From Sulfurimonadaceae bacterium (GTDB lineage Bacteria; Campylobacterota; Campylobacteria; Campylobacterales; Sulfurimonadaceae): a stretch of 6,360 bases of DNA. Positions 5,988 to 6,360 of this stretch are shown piece after piece. The position numbers and the translations under genes were made by a program. How positions within the stretch are numbered: the first letter of the stretch is position 1; each line of letters begins with the position of its first letter. Below the pieces are notes generated by a model. The model did not search any database. It saw only the letters and a list, made by a program, of their open reading frames with translations, and was not told where the DNA came from. The DNA is taken from the NCBI GenBank assembly GCA_026193155.1, contig JAPHSI010000103.1, positions 1 to 6,360 of the forward strand, in the 5' to 3' direction.

Positions 5988-6017
5988 ATTTTAACAAAGA
6001 AAAGTTAATAATTGCAA
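5988..6017 (-). promoter_or_regulatory. Predicted htpG promoter
   Basis: Minus strand TTGCAA (6017-6012), an 18-base spacer and TAAAAT (5993-5988), predicting a start near 5981 and a leader of about 23 bases. I found neither a CIRCE element (HrcA) nor an HspR inverted repeat (CTTGAGT/ACTCAAG type) at this promoter. Confidence 0.45.
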
Positions 6018-6070
6018 ATTAAGTCAAGTTTATTTAGTCTAATTGGCTAAAGTTAATTTAGTTTATTTTA
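6003..6070. repeat. AGTTWAT-type repeats with 24-base spacing upstream of htpG
   Basis: Four related 11-mers on the plus strand: AGTTAATAATT (6003), AGTTTATTTAG (6027), AGTTAATTTAG (6051) and AGTTTATTTTA (6060). The first three are exactly 24 bases apart. An imperfect dyad, TTTAGTC-TAATT-GGCTAAA (6033-6051, one G-T pair), sits between copies two and three. The block lies upstream of both divergent promoters (htpG and the 6146 gene), where a regulator could act. The sequence is AT-rich, so some of this may be chance. Confidence 0.3.
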
Positions 6071-6119
6071 CTTTATCTTAATATTATTACTTTTAAGCCC
6101 TATAAAAAAAATTTCTTAC

Positions 6120-6125
6120 TATAAT
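6120..6125 (+). promoter_or_regulatory. Predicted -10 box of the 5'-nucleotidase gene
   Basis: CTTACTATAATACTT contains a perfect TATAAT. The transcript would start near 6132, leaving a short leader of about 14 bases that still contains the AAAGGA ribosome-binding site (6135-6140). No -35 match; the upstream DNA has an A-tract and T-rich stretches. Confidence 0.55.
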
Positions 6126-6145
6126 ACTTTCTTTAAAGGAAATAC

Positions 6146-6360
6146 ATGCCAATAGATCTATCCGAGTCACTTGTCATAGGAATCTCTGCCACTGCACTAT
6201 TTGATTTATCTGAGTCTGACAAGATATTTCAAGATAAAAAGACAAAAGACCCTAATACAGCGATAGAAGAATACAGAAACTATATGCTTGAAAATGAAAA
6301 TGAGCATCTTGAAGATGGTACAGGCATGCCTCTTGTTAAGGCTCTTTTAAATCTAAATAA
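6146..6360 (+). CDS. Cytosolic 5'-nucleotidase (PF06189-type), N-terminal part
   Basis: Only the first 71 codons are present; the gene runs off the right edge. The protein starts MPIDLSESLVIGISATALFD and continues LSESDKIFQ, a run of charged residues, IEEYRNYMLENENEHLEDG and TGMPLVKALLNLN. The pattern IS-x-x-ALFDL-x-ES-x-x-IF, then Y-x-x-Y...ENE-x-L-x-x-G-x-x-xPLV+-LL-xLN is what I recall for the N-terminus of the bacterial/eukaryotic cN-I-like 5'-nucleotidase family, which dephosphorylates nucleoside monophosphates in the cytosol. The catalytic residues further on cannot be checked. The start is supported by AAAGGA 5 bases upstream and a TATAAT box 20 bases before the ATG. It is divergent from htpG, with no evident functional link. 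Confidence 0.72.
   Translation, partial: MPIDLSESLVIGISATALFDLSESDKIFQDKKTKDPNTAIEEYRNYMLENENEHLEDGTGMPLVKALLNLN

Noticed and set aside
5959..5997. Extended htpG start at the TTG at 5997
   Set aside because: No ribosome-binding site. The predicted -10 lies inside this stretch, and the family begins at the M-x-KHQFQTE motif reached from 5958.
1..6360. Search for tRNA, rRNA, CRISPR repeats, insertion-sequence ends or a new multigene defence-type system
   Set aside because: No tRNA-like cloverleaf, repeat-spacer array, transposase or flanking inverted/direct repeats were seen; gene content is mostly housekeeping plus single small genes.

Overview
This is an AT-rich, gene-dense chromosomal window that most resembles a Sulfurimonas-like member of the Campylobacterota (formerly Epsilonproteobacteria). 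The assignment rests on the recalled look of the OadA and HtpG proteins, a Na+-pump decarboxylase cluster in the order G-A-B, and promoters with good -10 boxes but mostly no -35 box. No database search was run. There are no mobile elements, CRISPR arrays, tRNAs or rRNAs, and this reads as ordinary core genome with a few small uncharacterised genes.

Layout. Positions 1-2219 (minus strand) hold the oadG-oadA-oadB operon for a biotin-dependent, membrane-bound oxaloacetate decarboxylase/Na+ pump; oadB runs off the left edge. The genes are 8 and 4 bases apart, and the ribosome-binding sites of oadA and oadB overlap the stop codon of the gene before. Positions 2220-2412 form a divergent regulatory gap with an AT-rich nested dyad. 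It leads into a plus-strand gene for a 98-residue, two-helix membrane protein (2413-2709). The stop codon of that gene directly abuts the stop of a minus-strand gene (2710-3225) for a secreted protein related to the staphylococcal nuclease fold that seems to have lost catalytic residues. A very short divergent gap follows, with a perfect extended -10 (TGATATAAT) placed so that transcription should start on the A of the ATG of a 54-residue membrane microprotein (3255-3419), so it may be leaderless.

Positions 3428-3937 (minus) encode an Hpt-like helical protein driven by a recognisable TTGAAA-N17-TATAAT promoter. A strong hairpin at 4025-4051 separates it from htpG (4063-5958, minus), the bacterial Hsp90 chaperone. 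At the right edge a divergent gap (5959-6145) with regularly spaced AGTTWAT-type repeats leads into the start of a cytosolic 5'-nucleotidase gene (6146 to the edge, plus).

How the genes relate. Only oadGAB forms a clear functional unit: OadA takes the carboxyl group from oxaloacetate onto its biotin, and OadB with OadG decarboxylates carboxybiotin and exports Na+. This links the C4-acid/pyruvate node to the sodium gradient. The other genes look like single-gene transcription units in convergent or divergent pairs. The features most worth a second look are the leaderless microprotein with its shared promoter, the degenerate nuclease-fold protein and the Hpt-like protein with a shifted phospho-acceptor motif. 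I saw no clear evidence of an exotic multigene system.
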